Shown here piece by piece: positions 16,903-24,740 of a stretch of DNA of 64,000 nt (position 1 is its first letter; every line of letters starts with the position of its first letter). Source of the stretch: Shewanella waksmanii ATCC BAA-643. Its GTDB lineage: Bacteria > Pseudomonadota > Gammaproteobacteria > Enterobacterales > Shewanellaceae. The stretch covers positions 1 through 64,000 of the forward strand of contig NZ_JAEH01000015.1 of the NCBI RefSeq assembly GCF_000518805.1, given 5' to 3'. Below the pieces are notes generated by a model. It did no database searches. It saw only the letters and a program-made list of their open reading frames with translations, and was not told the DNA's origin. A program made the position numbers and the translations under genes.

Positions 16903-17558
16903 GGCTGTGCAACGTGCGCTGACTGATGCAACGAGTCCTGCTGGCTTTGCATATTTTTACGCCACATGAAATAGCCGCCAATCGCCATCGCGACATAAAA
17001 CACAAACAGTACAGAGGTCAGCATCAACCCCTTACTGAAATAAAGGTAGATAGATACCAAGTCTATCACGACCCAATAGAGCCAATTTTCCAAAACTTTT
17101 TTGGCCACCAAGTAGGTGGTCATTACCGCGAAACAGGTAGTGGCAGCATCAACGTAGGGAAACGATGCTTGTGTGTATGTTGCCATGCCATACCCCACCG
17201 CAAGGGAAATGGCTGTGGTTACGCCAATTATCGTCAGATGACGCGACATTGACCAACTCACTACCGCAATTGATGAGCCTTTATCTCCACCCCGCCATAA
17301 ACGATAACCATACACTGCCATCGCCATATAATAGACATTAAGCAGTGACTCCATTAATAACGAGACATGCCAGAATAAGGCAGTATAAATGGCGGTGCTA
17401 AAGAAAGCTGCTGCCCAGCACCAGATATTGGTGCGCATCGCAAGCGCCAGGTACGCTACCGCTAATACCACCGCAACCAGCTCCCACAAGGTCATCACTG
17501 ACACTTCTGTAACAGCTGCTAACACGGTTGTTTGTATAAGTTGCCAAAGCTCAGCCAT
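16899..17558 (-). CDS. pnuT: PnuT thiamine permease (PnuC family)
   Basis: A 219-residue inner-membrane protein of the PnuC family with seven hydrophobic segments. Motifs include NIWCWAAAFFSTAIYTALFW, LLNVYYMAMAVYGYRLWRGG, and NWLYWVVIDLVSIYLYFSKG, which has the WxxxD substrate region of PnuC-type vitamin carriers. PnuC transporters use facilitated diffusion with metabolic trapping by an intracellular kinase. Here the next gene is a kinase and the operon leader is a TPP riboswitch, so thiamine rather than nicotinamide riboside is the probable substrate, the case named PnuT. Confidence 0.88.
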   Translation of the reverse strand: MAELWQLIQTTVLAAVTEVSVMTLWELVAVVLAVAYLALAMRTNIWCWAAAFFSTAIYTALFWHVSLLMESLLNVYYMAMAVYGYRLWRGGDKGSSIAVVSWSMSRHLTIIGVTTAISLAVGYGMATYTQASFPYVDAATTCFAVMTTYLVAKKVLENWLYWVVIDLVSIYLYFSKGLMLTSVLFVFYVAMAIGGYFMWRKNMQSQQDSLHQSAHVAQP

Positions 17559-17584
17559 TGGGTTCTAACCTTTATTGGGACAAA

Positions 17585-17845
17585 TTATTCACTGTGGCTC
17601 AAATCCAGCTCACCACCAATGAACTTAACAACAAAGACGGCCTTACCCCATTTTTCATGACCGGCTTGCATTTCTGTCGCCAACATCGCCATTACATCGG
17701 CGTATTCACCGCATACCTGTGTTGCCATAGCATTGGTTTTGCGAGTGATGTTGTCGTAACTATCCACGCGACCAATAAACCATTTGATGGGGTCGAGATA
17801 GTTGTCTTTAAGCGGGTACATACTGATTTCTGCTGTGAGTTTCAT
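17585..17845 (-). CDS. YkoF-like small thiamine-associated protein
   Basis: The start is at ATG 17845 with GAGGA 6 nt upstream; the longest frame adds four residues. The product is 86 residues and begins MKLTAEISMYPLKDNYLDPI, which recalls the single ferredoxin-like fold of YkoF/MTH1187-type proteins (MxVxxEISxYPL). It continues with VCGEYADVMAMLATEM and a final strand KAVFVVKFIGGELDL. YkoF proteins bind thiamine or its pyrimidine moiety. Presence between the TonB receptor and PnuT in a TPP-controlled operon supports that role. Biochemical function is unproven. Confidence 0.72.
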   Translation of the reverse strand: MKLTAEISMYPLKDNYLDPIKWFIGRVDSYDNITRKTNAMATQVCGEYADVMAMLATEMQAGHEKWGKAVFVVKFIGGELDLSHSE

Positions 17846-17862
17846 TTTTGTCCTCAAAGATT

Positions 17863-17887
17863 AAAACGGCGTCTAATGACGCCGTTT
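17863..17887 (-). terminator. Stem-loop inside the thiamine operon
   Basis: Perfect 10-bp stem AAACGGCGTC / GACGCCGTTT with a 4-nt loop, then TTTTAATCTTT on the minus strand. It lies 8 bp after the receptor stop and just before the YkoF-like gene. It probably acts as a leaky terminator or 3' stabiliser that lowers expression of the downstream genes relative to the receptor. Confidence 0.65.
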
Positions 17888-17895
17888 GTATTAAA

Positions 17896-20043
17896 TTACA
17901 TAAACTTAACGTTTACCGTCACGCCAAGCTGACGGGGATCACCGTAGCGGATATATTGTTTGTCGGCCCAATCTTGGTCGGGCTCATTACCGAAGTAGAA
18001 GCCACGTACGCCATACTTCTCATCAAACAAATTGCGTCCCCAAAGATAGGCAGACCACACATCAGTCTCGTAACCTACGCGTGCATTAAATATGGTGTAG
18101 GGATCTGAGCGTGAATCGTTACTGTCTGAGTAATAAAACTCACTCTTACCACTGGTAGTTAAATTAGCAAACCAGCCTGAATCACTGCGGTATGTACCGC
18201 CTACGCTATAAGTGAAATTAGGCGAATGGGCTAATTCACGCCCTGATAAATCAACCGTTCCACCATACTTATCTTGGTACTGGTAATCGCCATAAGCAGT
18301 TTCTAGCCAACCTAAGCTCGCATAGAAGTGTAGATTATCTGTGGCATACCAATTGGCATCAAGTTCGGCGCCATAGTTGTGTGAACTGCCTGCATTTTCA
18401 GTATATAAGATGAATTTTTGCGGCTCTTCAGGGTTTTGCTGTGAAGCGGAAACCTGCTGATCGCGTCTATCCATGTAAAATAGCGAGAAGTTGGTGGCAA
18501 CATCACCGTCAAGCCAGTTTGATTTAATGCCTAACTCATAGTTATAGAGTGTTTCTGCATCGAACTCTTTCTTATCGCTTAACTCAACAGGCAGTGACAT
18601 GTTAAAGCCGCCCGCTTTATACCCTCTGGCAACACGGATATAGCTTTCATGGTTCTCAGCTAACGCCTTACTCAATGCAATATGCCCGCCCCACATGGTT
18701 TCTGATGGATCAAAAGCATCACCCGCACTGTCGCTGTAATCGCTGTCACGACGTTCAGCACGTAAGCCAAATGACAAAGCATAACCATGGCCTAAGTCTG
18801 AATCTAGCTGACCAAATATCGCTAAATTTTTCGCCTCATATTGTGCTTGCAGACCATCTATCCAGCCGTTGTAGTACTCGGTGGTATCATTGTCTTCTTC
18901 AAGACGCATACCATAGAGCCCAAATAACCAATCAGTACTGCCATTGAACCAACGACCGGCGTCGGTTGAACTTAAGCGAAACTCTTGCGATAAGGTTTTA
19001 CGGTCACCCTCTTTATCCCAAGTATAGTCATACACACAGGCTTCCCCGCCGCAGTCTAAACCAGCCCAATAATCTGAATTGGCCCAGTCGCCGTCATAAC
19101 CGTGGTGGTGGTCAGTACTGGCATAAGATGTCAGAGAGACTAATTCAAAACTCTGCGCGCCACTATAGGTAAACTTAAGCGAGCTACCTGTAGTGCGCTG
19201 TTTATCAACACCTGGGTCGTCTGTCAGCGTATCAAAGCCATTGTTATCTAACGTCCAAGCATCGTAGCCATTATCAAAATTGGCGTGCAACATCGTTAAA
19301 TCTATGGATAAATCGTCAGTCGCGTACCAACGCAATTTCGCTCTAGCAGTAAATTCGTCTCTGGCATTAGTATCATCACGATCTAAATACAGGTTATTGC
19401 GATAACCATTTTGTTGATGTTGTTGCAGCGAGACGCGATAGAGTAATTTGCCTGAATCAGTCAACGGCCCTGAGCTAAAACCGCTAAAGGTTTGTAGATC
19501 GTCATCACCCATTGAAATCTCGGCGCCATGCTCAAATACATCAGTGGGATCATTACTCTTCAAGTAAATTAGACCAGCTAGGGCATTGGCGCCATATCGC
19601 GTACCTTGTGGGCCGCGAAGCACTTCCACTTGCTGCAAATCATACATGCTGGAGATCATACCAAGACCCGACATATCAATGTCATCGATGATATAACCCA
19701 CCGAAGAATTAGGCGCACCTTGGTACTCCTCTTGCTCGCCTACACCACGAATTTGAAAGTACTTTGGACGCGAACTACCGCCAGACCAATTGAAATTAGC
19801 GACCGAATTCAGCAAGTCCTCGAAGTGCTGTGCGCCTTCGTCTTCAATTTGTTGCTGATCAATCACCGTAATGCTTGAAGGCATTTTTTCGATACTTGAT
19901 TGACGAAAATCAGACGTAACAACAATGACTTCCATTTCATCGTCGGCAGAATTAGTGTCAACTGGGTTGGCAAAACTATGGGGGCTAGTCAGGGCAGCTA
20001 CAACAGCAACGGCCACTTTTGAGTACGAACGGATGTTAAACAT
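17896..20043 (-). CDS. TonB-dependent outer-membrane receptor, probable thiamine uptake
   Basis: A 715-residue receptor. Signal peptide ends near SFA (about 25); the TonB box is EVIVVTSDF (about 38-46). The plug domain (about 50-165) has SSITVIDQQQIEDEGA and VEVLRGPQGTRYGANALAG. The 22-strand barrel ends in a C-terminal Phe-Met pair (NVKFM), where an aromatic residue is expected. It is preceded by a TPP riboswitch, which makes thiamine or a derivative the likely ligand; this class was called Omr1 in comparative work on thiamine regulons. It is the first gene of the operon with the YkoF-like protein, PnuT and a kinase. Confidence 0.9.
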   Translation of the reverse strand: MFNIRSYSKVAVAVVAALTSPHSFANPVDTNSADDEMEVIVVTSDFRQSSIEKMPSSITVIDQQQIEDEGAQHFEDLLNSVANFNWSGGSSRPKYFQIRGVGEQEEYQGAPNSSVGYIIDDIDMSGLGMISSMYDLQQVEVLRGPQGTRYGANALAGLIYLKSNDPTDVFEHGAEISMGDDDLQTFSGFSSGPLTDSGKLLYRVSLQQHQQNGYRNNLYLDRDDTNARDEFTARAKLRWYATDDLSIDLTMLHANFDNGYDAWTLDNNGFDTLTDDPGVDKQRTTGSSLKFTYSGAQSFELVSLTSYASTDHHHGYDGDWANSDYWAGLDCGGEACVYDYTWDKEGDRKTLSQEFRLSSTDAGRWFNGSTDWLFGLYGMRLEEDNDTTEYYNGWIDGLQAQYEAKNLAIFGQLDSDLGHGYALSFGLRAERRDSDYSDSAGDAFDPSETMWGGHIALSKALAENHESYIRVARGYKAGGFNMSLPVELSDKKEFDAETLYNYELGIKSNWLDGDVATNFSLFYMDRRDQQVSASQQNPEEPQKFILYTENAGSSHNYGAELDANWYATDNLHFYASLGWLETAYGDYQYQDKYGGTVDLSGRELAHSPNFTYSVGGTYRSDSGWFANLTTSGKSEFYYSDSNDSRSDPYTIFNARVGYETDVWSAYLWGRNLFDEKYGVRGFYFGNEPDQDWADKQYIRYGDPRQLGVTVNVKFM

Positions 20044-20125
20044 GGGACCTCAAAATATATCTGCTTGAGATCCGGCACTTATATGGTAAGAGAGAGTCGG
20101 TCTTGATGATTTCATCAATTAGTCA

Positions 20126-20221
20126 GCCCATTCCTACGCCGGTACAAGCCGGATCAGGTTCTAAGGGTTTGTCATCGACATCTCAGTAACCACTCTAGCG
20201 GTTACACCCCTTGGCGCAGCT
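20126..20221 (-). promoter_or_regulatory. TPP riboswitch (THI element)
   Basis: Read on the minus strand the leader contains the conserved blocks in order: GGGGTG (complement of 20205-20210), CTGAGA (20181-20186), ACCCTTAGAACCTGATC (around 20151-20167) and the closing GTACCGGCGTAGGAA region near 20131-20145. These are the J2/3, P4 and P5 parts of the thiamine pyrophosphate aptamer. The aptamer ends about 80 nt before the receptor start. No strong terminator follows it, so control by hiding the ribosome site is more likely than attenuation. Confidence 0.95.
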
Positions 20222-20284
20222 GATTATACATGAGTAATACAAATTGTTGACATATTTACAGCACTTTTACGGGCAACTGATGTG

Positions 20285-20324
20285 AAAAACGCCAACATGA
20301 AGGTAAAAACCTAAGTTGGCGTTT
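20285..20324 (-). terminator. Rho-independent terminator of ycfL
   Basis: Stem AAACGCCAAC / GTTGGCGTTT closing an inner AGGT/ACCT hairpin, followed by TTTTT on the minus strand, 36 bp after the ycfL stop. It separates the hinT-ycfL group from the thiamine operon. Confidence 0.8.
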
Positions 20325-20359
20325 AGCAACAATCATGATGCAGCGCTAATTTGTAGAGA

Positions 20360-20761
20360 TTAGTTCGAAAATGCTTTTCTAACGTACAGTTCATAGCGCA
20401 CAGCATTAGCATTTGGGGCTAGGCCCACAACCTGCATCTGTTGTTTGCCATGTAACTTAACTGACTTCCAACTCACGCCTTCATCTTCAATAGCAAAATT
20501 AGCCGCATCAAACCAAGTAAATTTGTACTGCAAACGTAAATCCGTTGCTACTTGACTGCTTATTAACCCAGCCCCCTGCAATAAACCGCCTTCTGGGCGC
20601 GCTTTTAGTTGCGTTAAAGTCACTTCATTAGCAAAGTTACGGTTATCGATGCGCGACTCACCTGTTGAGCTCGCCATAATACCTGCAGTATGGGGCGCAC
20701 AACCCGCTAATGCTATTGATAATCCAGTCACTAGCGCCACTGCCATTATTAGCTGTTTCAT
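20360..20761 (-). CDS. ycfL: YcfL-family (DUF1425) lipoprotein
   Basis: A 133-residue lipoprotein with signal and lipobox ALAGC (Cys about 21). The mature part is a single beta-rich domain containing ANEVTLTQLKARPEGGLLQG, DLRLQYKFTWFDAANFAIED and QVVGLAPNANAVRYELYVRK, matching the YcfL/DUF1425 pattern. Function is unknown. In E. coli ycfL follows hinT and precedes lpoB and thiK; here two thioesterase genes separate hinT and ycfL, and the thiamine operon follows. A GAGGAG site supports the start. Confidence 0.85.
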   Translation of the reverse strand: MKQLIMAVALVTGLSIALAGCAPHTAGIMASSTGESRIDNRNFANEVTLTQLKARPEGGLLQGAGLISSQVATDLRLQYKFTWFDAANFAIEDEGVSWKSVKLHGKQQMQVVGLAPNANAVRYELYVRKAFSN

Positions 20762-20795
20762 GGTCTACTCCTCAATCGTTTTAGCGTCACTATCA

Positions 20796-21257
20796 TCAAT
20801 CTATCAAAAAGTGCGCTCTTGCTGTAGCGATAAGTTTTTTACGGTTAGTTTGCCAACAATTAATATTCACATTTGCGACCCGTCGACCTTGGCGAGTGAT
20901 TTTGCATTCGGCAAAACTGTCGCGGTGATGACCAGCCCTTAAATAATCAATGGAAAAATCGACCACTTTAGGCACCTTCGTGGTTTGCATAAACACCATT
21001 AGTTGTACAATGGCCGACATCTCCATAAAACCCGCTATCACGCCGCCATGCAATGCAGGCAATGTGGGGTTACCAATGTTGTCGTCTTTAGAGGGCAATT
21101 GAAACACCAACTCATCGCCAAAACGTGACACCTCCATGCCAATAAACTTCGCATAGGGAACATGTGCTAATAGATGGCTAAAGTCATTGAGTTCAGTGGC
21201 TTTTTTAACAATCTCTTTTACATCAAGTGGACTTTGCTCAACACTATTACTGGTCAT
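20796..21257 (-). CDS. PaaI-type hotdog thioesterase
   Basis: A 153-residue single hotdog-fold domain. The family signature is LPALHGGVIAGFMEMSAIVQ (about 68-87), where HGG marks the active site, and the later VDFSIDYLRAGHHRDSFAEC. Such enzymes hydrolyse acyl-CoA or aryl-CoA esters as tetramers. It overlaps the upstream thioesterase by 11 nt and shares only family-level similarity with it, so the two may act as a hetero-complex or on different substrates. Confidence 0.85.
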   Translation of the reverse strand: MTSNSVEQSPLDVKEIVKKATELNDFSHLLAHVPYAKFIGMEVSRFGDELVFQLPSKDDNIGNPTLPALHGGVIAGFMEMSAIVQLMVFMQTTKVPKVVDFSIDYLRAGHHRDSFAECKITRQGRRVANVNINCWQTNRKKLIATARAHFLID

Positions 21258-21750
21258 GCTCGGCTCCCATTAAGGCCTGCTGAAACTCTTTACCGATCAA
21301 CTCTGGGCTAATGCGCATAAAAGACCCGACTGCATGGGCAATAGGGTCATCAATTGACTCTTGGTACGCGATGGCACGGGTAAAGGCGACACTTGATGAC
21401 AACTTATAACACTCTGCAAAACCATAAACTGGCTTGTGCGGCTGCGCTGGCTTCATGTAATCGACACGCAAATCTAACGTTGGCGACAACTCAAGCGACT
21501 TATACTTATCAAAAATAGAGCACACAACCGCACTGCCACTGGCCGTATCCATTAAGGTTGTGATCACACCACCATGGATAACACCCGTATCGGGGTAACC
21601 AATAAGCGCCTCATCATAGGGTAATTCAATCAACACGTGATGCTCACTGGCTTCTAGCACCTGCAAACCAAGACGTCGGCAATGAGTTAGCTGACCTACA
21701 AATCGCGTAGCAAGTTGTGTCAGCGGGAAAAACTCCGCATTATCGGGCAT
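21247..21750 (-). CDS. PaaI-type hotdog thioesterase
   Basis: A 167-residue hotdog-fold protein. YPDTGVIHGGVITTLMDTAS (about 52-71) holds the HGG active-site loop with the Asp that activates water, and LDLRVDYMKPAQPHKPVYG is the typical second strand. An AGGA site precedes the start. It lies 14 bp downstream of hinT and overlaps the second thioesterase, forming a hinT-thioesterase-thioesterase-ycfL series. The physiological acyl-CoA is unknown. Confidence 0.86.
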   Translation of the reverse strand: MPDNAEFFPLTQLATRFVGQLTHCRRLGLQVLEASEHHVLIELPYDEALIGYPDTGVIHGGVITTLMDTASGSAVVCSIFDKYKSLELSPTLDLRVDYMKPAQPHKPVYGFAECYKLSSSVAFTRAIAYQESIDDPIAHAVGSFMRISPELIGKEFQQALMGAEHDQ

Positions 21751-21764
21751 GAATTAATCCTGTT

Positions 21765-22121
21765 CTATGACTGACGTGTCAGTATTGGGCCCAATGGTTG
21801 ACCACCGACCAAATGCATGTGGATATGGTAAACCTCTTGGCCACCATGTTTATTGCAGTTCATAATCAAACGATAACCATCTTCGGCAATACCCGCCTCT
21901 TCAGCTAATTTAGCGGCAACGCTCATCATGCGGCCAAGTGCTTTCTCATCTGAGGCTTTAATATCATTTGCAGTTGGGATCAGGTGGTTTGGAATGATCA
22001 AAATATGCGTGGGTGCTTGTGGCTGAATATCACGAAATGCAGTGACTAAATCATCTTGGTACAAAATGTCGGCAGGGATTTCTCTACGAATAATTTTGCT
22101 AAAAATGGTCTCTTCAGACAT
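21765..22121 (-). CDS. hinT: HIT-family purine nucleoside phosphoramidase HinT
   Basis: A 118-residue protein with the full HinT layout: [20 protein letters not shown] at the start, [19 protein letters not shown] in the middle and the histidine triad [10 protein letters not shown] near the C-terminus. HinT removes AMP from phosphoramidates and acyl- or aminoacyl-adenylates. Length and motifs are normal. A CGGAG site precedes the ATG and the gene begins the series that ends with ycfL. Confidence 0.95.
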   Translation of the reverse strand: MSEETIFSKIIRREIPADILYQDDLVTAFRDIQPQAPTHILIIPNHLIPTANDIKASDEKALGRMMSVAAKLAEEAGIAEDGYRLIMNCNKHGGQEVYHIHMHLVGGQPLGPILTRQS

Positions 22122-22510
22122 AACAGGCGCTCCGTAATTGTAGGTTTAATCTTAGCTTCAGCTCAGTTGATTAAAATACTGAATAGATTGCATTATCGCA
22201 GTCATTTTGTAACTGAGTACATGCCACTTTTCGATAACACATTGTAAGCATAAAGTGCGCCTAGTATACGCAAATTTTAGCTTGATTGTTTTTTGTGTGC
22301 GATAGCAGTCGCTGACTGCTTGCTTTATCAGCACTCGCATCCAAATGAATGTAGCTTAGTCAGGCCTAGAGTGTAATGAACTAGAAAATACACCGCAAAC
22401 TCTAGTTGATACTCAGATTATACATTTGTATAGCGTAAAACGTTGACAAGTGTTCACTCAACCATTGTAATGCTCTCAAACGGCATTGATTCACCAACGG
22501 ATGGAAACCT
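22122..22510. other. Divergent intergenic region hinT / TetR gene
   Basis: An AT-rich 389-bp region without a credible gene. It must hold the hinT promoter and it contains a clear sigma-70 promoter for the TetR-type gene, listed separately. Confidence 0.6.
22443..22471 (+). promoter_or_regulatory. Sigma-70 promoter of the TetR-type gene
   Basis: Consensus -35 TTGACA, a 17-bp spacer and -10 TGTAAT, ending 39 bp before the start codon. A loose TTGA...TCAA symmetry overlaps the -35 and could be an autoregulatory site. Confidence 0.6.
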
Positions 22511-22927
22511 ATGTTAACCGATAAAGAACAAGCGCTACTCGATGCAGCTGCTGAACTCATTGCCGAAAAAGGCATGATAGCGCTTAATATGTCAGACGTG
22601 CATAAAAAAGCAGGCTATTCCCGCGCTGCCCAATATCAGTCTTTCAGCGACAAAAACTCACTACTCGCCGCGTTATGTATGCGAGAACTTGTGCAATGTA
22701 CTGAAGCGATCAAAGCTAAGCAGTATGATGGGCTTGCTGGTGATTTCACCGTGGTGCTTCGTCCAGTGGTGTATGACTATCTTAAACTTGCCGATCGGCT
22801 GATGATTGACTCAGCCTTCAATCAACTTCTAGTTGAAGTCCAAACCTTGCCTGATACCGAACACTTTAGATTTGTAAAAAAAGCCTATGATTATTTGGAT
22901 TTAGAACGAAAAAGAAACCTAAAGTAG
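22511..22927 (+). CDS. Short TetR-family transcriptional regulator
   Basis: A 138-residue protein. The N-terminal helix-turn-helix is typical: ALLDAAAELIAEKGMIALNM, then SDVHKKAGYSRAAQYQSFSD, where the usual Y-x-HF of TetR proteins appears as YQSF. The ligand-binding part is only about 85 residues, whereas most TetR proteins total 190-220, so this is a short form or a truncated gene that keeps its own terminator. It is expressed from a strong consensus promoter. The target is unknown; hinT is divergent and the curli genes are convergent. Confidence 0.75.
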   Translation: MLTDKEQALLDAAAELIAEKGMIALNMSDVHKKAGYSRAAQYQSFSDKNSLLAALCMRELVQCTEAIKAKQYDGLAGDFTVVLRPVVYDYLKLADRLMIDSAFNQLLVEVQTLPDTEHFRFVKKAYDYLDLERKRNLK

Positions 22928-22940
22928 CTTAAAAACCGAA

Positions 22941-22962
22941 AAGGGATGCCAATGCATCCCTT
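22941..22962. terminator. Bidirectional terminator between the TetR gene and csgG
   Basis: Perfect 9-bp stem AAGGGATGC / GCATCCCTT with a 4-nt loop between converging genes. TTATTAG follows on the plus strand and TTCGGTTTTT on the minus strand. Confidence 0.7.
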
Positions 22963-22982
22963 ATTAGTAATAGTCTAAACAA

Positions 22983-23831
22983 TTAACCTTGATCGATACG
23001 CGCTTGAACTCGTTGTGGCGAGTGCGCCTCTAACCAATATTTCTGCAGCACTTTATTTTGTAATCCAGTCTCAGTGTCTGCTAAATTCCACGCTCTTTTC
23101 CAAATACCGTCAGCAATCATATGCACAACCGCACTTTCTATCGCTGAAGCGACACACAGGCTAACCGGTTCATTTGAGGTGTAGCCTAGCTCTGACTCAA
23201 GTAACTCTTGAGCATCGATAAACTTAAATACACCGGCAGACACTTCAAGTGACAGTACCGATTTAGTGGTCGTCACACTACTGAGTAGCCTACCTGTACG
23301 AATATCAACGGCCCTTAAGTTAACCGTAACCGTATCAACTCTAAACTGCGTCGATGCACCGATACCTAAATAACGTGCACCAGCCCCACCTGTACGAATA
23401 TTAGTGTCGTACGCCACGATGCCACCTTCCATAAGGATTTGCGCAGAGTTTAGCTGAGGTAACTGACCCGCATCTCCATTTAGCCCAGCGCGAACAATTT
23501 TTCGTTCTGTGAGCAGATTTTGTAACCCTTCACGCTCTACAGGCATAAACCAACTGGAATCATTCAATGCCTGGGCGAGAAAAGCGGTACCACTTTGCGG
23601 TACAGCCGTAGAAAAGTTACTAGAAGGAATGGGTTTATACTGCCCCGTTTGATCACGAAAATCATAAACCGCAGCAACCATGCTGCCTTGCGGCGCAGGT
23701 AAACCGATTAAGTCATAATAGGTATCACCTTTGGGCATTAAGCTAGTAGAAGCATCGATGCCTTCAAAGCTATCAGTAGACGAGCAACCTGCTAGCAATA
23801 ATAACAGTGCAGGGATAATGACTTTTCTCAT
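22983..23831 (-). CDS. csgG: Curli secretion channel CsgG
   Basis: A 282-residue outer-membrane lipoprotein (lipobox LLAGC) matching CsgG: YDLIGLPAPQGSMVAAVYDF, FRDQTGQYKPIPSSNFSTAV, FLAQALNDSSWFMPVEREGL and QNLLTERKIVRA. The last block, around AGARYLGIGASTQFRVDTVT, is the first half of the barrel region. CsgG forms a nonameric pore that exports curli subunits; the Tyr-Asn-Phe constriction corresponds to the SSNFST segment. It is the last gene of csgDEFG, with a 4-bp gap from csgF, and a terminator follows. Confidence 0.95.
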   Translation of the reverse strand: MRKVIIPALLLLLAGCSSTDSFEGIDASTSLMPKGDTYYDLIGLPAPQGSMVAAVYDFRDQTGQYKPIPSSNFSTAVPQSGTAFLAQALNDSSWFMPVEREGLQNLLTERKIVRAGLNGDAGQLPQLNSAQILMEGGIVAYDTNIRTGGAGARYLGIGASTQFRVDTVTVNLRAVDIRTGRLLSSVTTTKSVLSLEVSAGVFKFIDAQELLESELGYTSNEPVSLCVASAIESAVVHMIADGIWKRAWNLADTETGLQNKVLQKYWLEAHSPQRVQARIDQG

Positions 23832-23835
23832 TGCA

Positions 23836-24243
23836 TTAACCCTCTGTACTAGTACTAGTTAAACCACCAACCTCAATGACTGTGGTTTCACCAGTCAAAA
23901 TATCAGTAATATGCACTAACAGCATGCCATCTTCATTCACCACTTGGATTTCGAAGTCATTGGTCTTTAAATATCCTTCGCCACCATTAGCCGCATCATT
24001 GAATAACTGGCTCATTAATCTTGACTCTAATGAACTTGCCATACGTTCTAATGCGGTCGGTGCGGTATAACCCGAGCCATTGTTGTGGTCATTTTGCGCA
24101 GAGGCATTGGCAAGTAAATAAGCACCATTTAAATAGCTTCCCCCAAAATTGGGGTTAACCGGTGTATAGACTAATTGGGTAGCAAAGGCGCAACTTGCCG
24201 ATATGCTAAGCCCCAAAGCCGAAACTATAATTAATTTTTTCAT
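23836..24243 (-). CDS. csgF: Curli assembly factor CsgF
   Basis: A 135-residue exported protein with signal peptide ending CAFA. The mature N-terminus TQLVYTPVNPNFGGSYLNGA is the conserved part that plugs into the CsgG pore and caps its constriction. The C-terminal strand region DFEIQVVNEDGMLLVHITDI is also typical. CsgF couples secretion to nucleation by positioning CsgB at the surface. It lies between csgE and csgG with gaps of 14 and 4 bp. Confidence 0.93.
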   Translation of the reverse strand: MKKLIIVSALGLSISASCAFATQLVYTPVNPNFGGSYLNGAYLLANASAQNDHNNGSGYTAPTALERMASSLESRLMSQLFNDAANGGEGYLKTNDFEIQVVNEDGMLLVHITDILTGETTVIEVGGLTSTSTEG

Positions 24244-24257
24244 AGACTTAATCCCTG

Positions 24258-24740
24258 TTAGAACTCGTCAGGCGCCAAATCTGGGTCTAAAAACTGAGCC
24301 CAAGTTGCCTGCTTCTTATTTTGTTTCAATGTTTGGTCGACGCGTGCTGCTGCAGCCATAGCTTGTTTGTCGATATGACGACTTGCTGGTGAAACCACAG
24401 TAATAAAAACCGGTTTCCGGTTGTGTAAAACCGTTATCTGACTACCGCTACGCGCGGTTGCTCGTTCGACAATGCTCAGGCCGGAATGGTTGGTCATACC
24501 GCCGATGTCTCTGTATGCAGATACAAATTCTCGGTAAAAACGATGACCTAGTCGCGTCATCGCTCTATTTAAAATCAAACCATCAATGAGTTGAGTTTCA
24601 TCTTTTGGTGAAGCATCACTGATATTTTGCGCTTGCACTGCCTGCTTTGAAGTGAGCGTCTCTTGCTCATCACGCTCAGCAGCCAAGCCTGCCGGCGCAA
24701 TCAGTAATAGCCCGGCTAACCACTTCAAATGAGGTTTCAC
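24258..24740 (-). CDS. csgE: Curli assembly factor CsgE
   Basis: The start is set at a GTG (24740) that overlaps the csgD stop as GTGA and has GAGGT 7 nt upstream; the longer frame begins at a TTG inside csgD. The 160-residue product has a signal peptide ending GLAA, then QLIDGLILNRAMTRLGHRFY and SGLSIVERATARSGSQITVL, the CsgE core. CsgE gates the periplasmic side of CsgG as a nonameric plug and gives subunit specificity. The region between signal and core (about 25-50) is longer than in E. coli. Confidence 0.9.
   Translation of the reverse strand: MKPHLKWLAGLLLIAPAGLAAERDEQETLTSKQAVQAQNISDASPKDETQLIDGLILNRAMTRLGHRFYREFVSAYRDIGGMTNHSGLSIVERATARSGSQITVLHNRKPVFITVVSPASRHIDKQAMAAAARVDQTLKQNKKQATWAQFLDPDLAPDEF

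Noticed and set aside
16805-17005. A 66-residue minus-strand frame over the end of pnuT
   Set aside because: It is an out-of-frame reading of the 42-bp tandem repeat (MSEREMDSLEP-type repeats) and overlaps pnuT.
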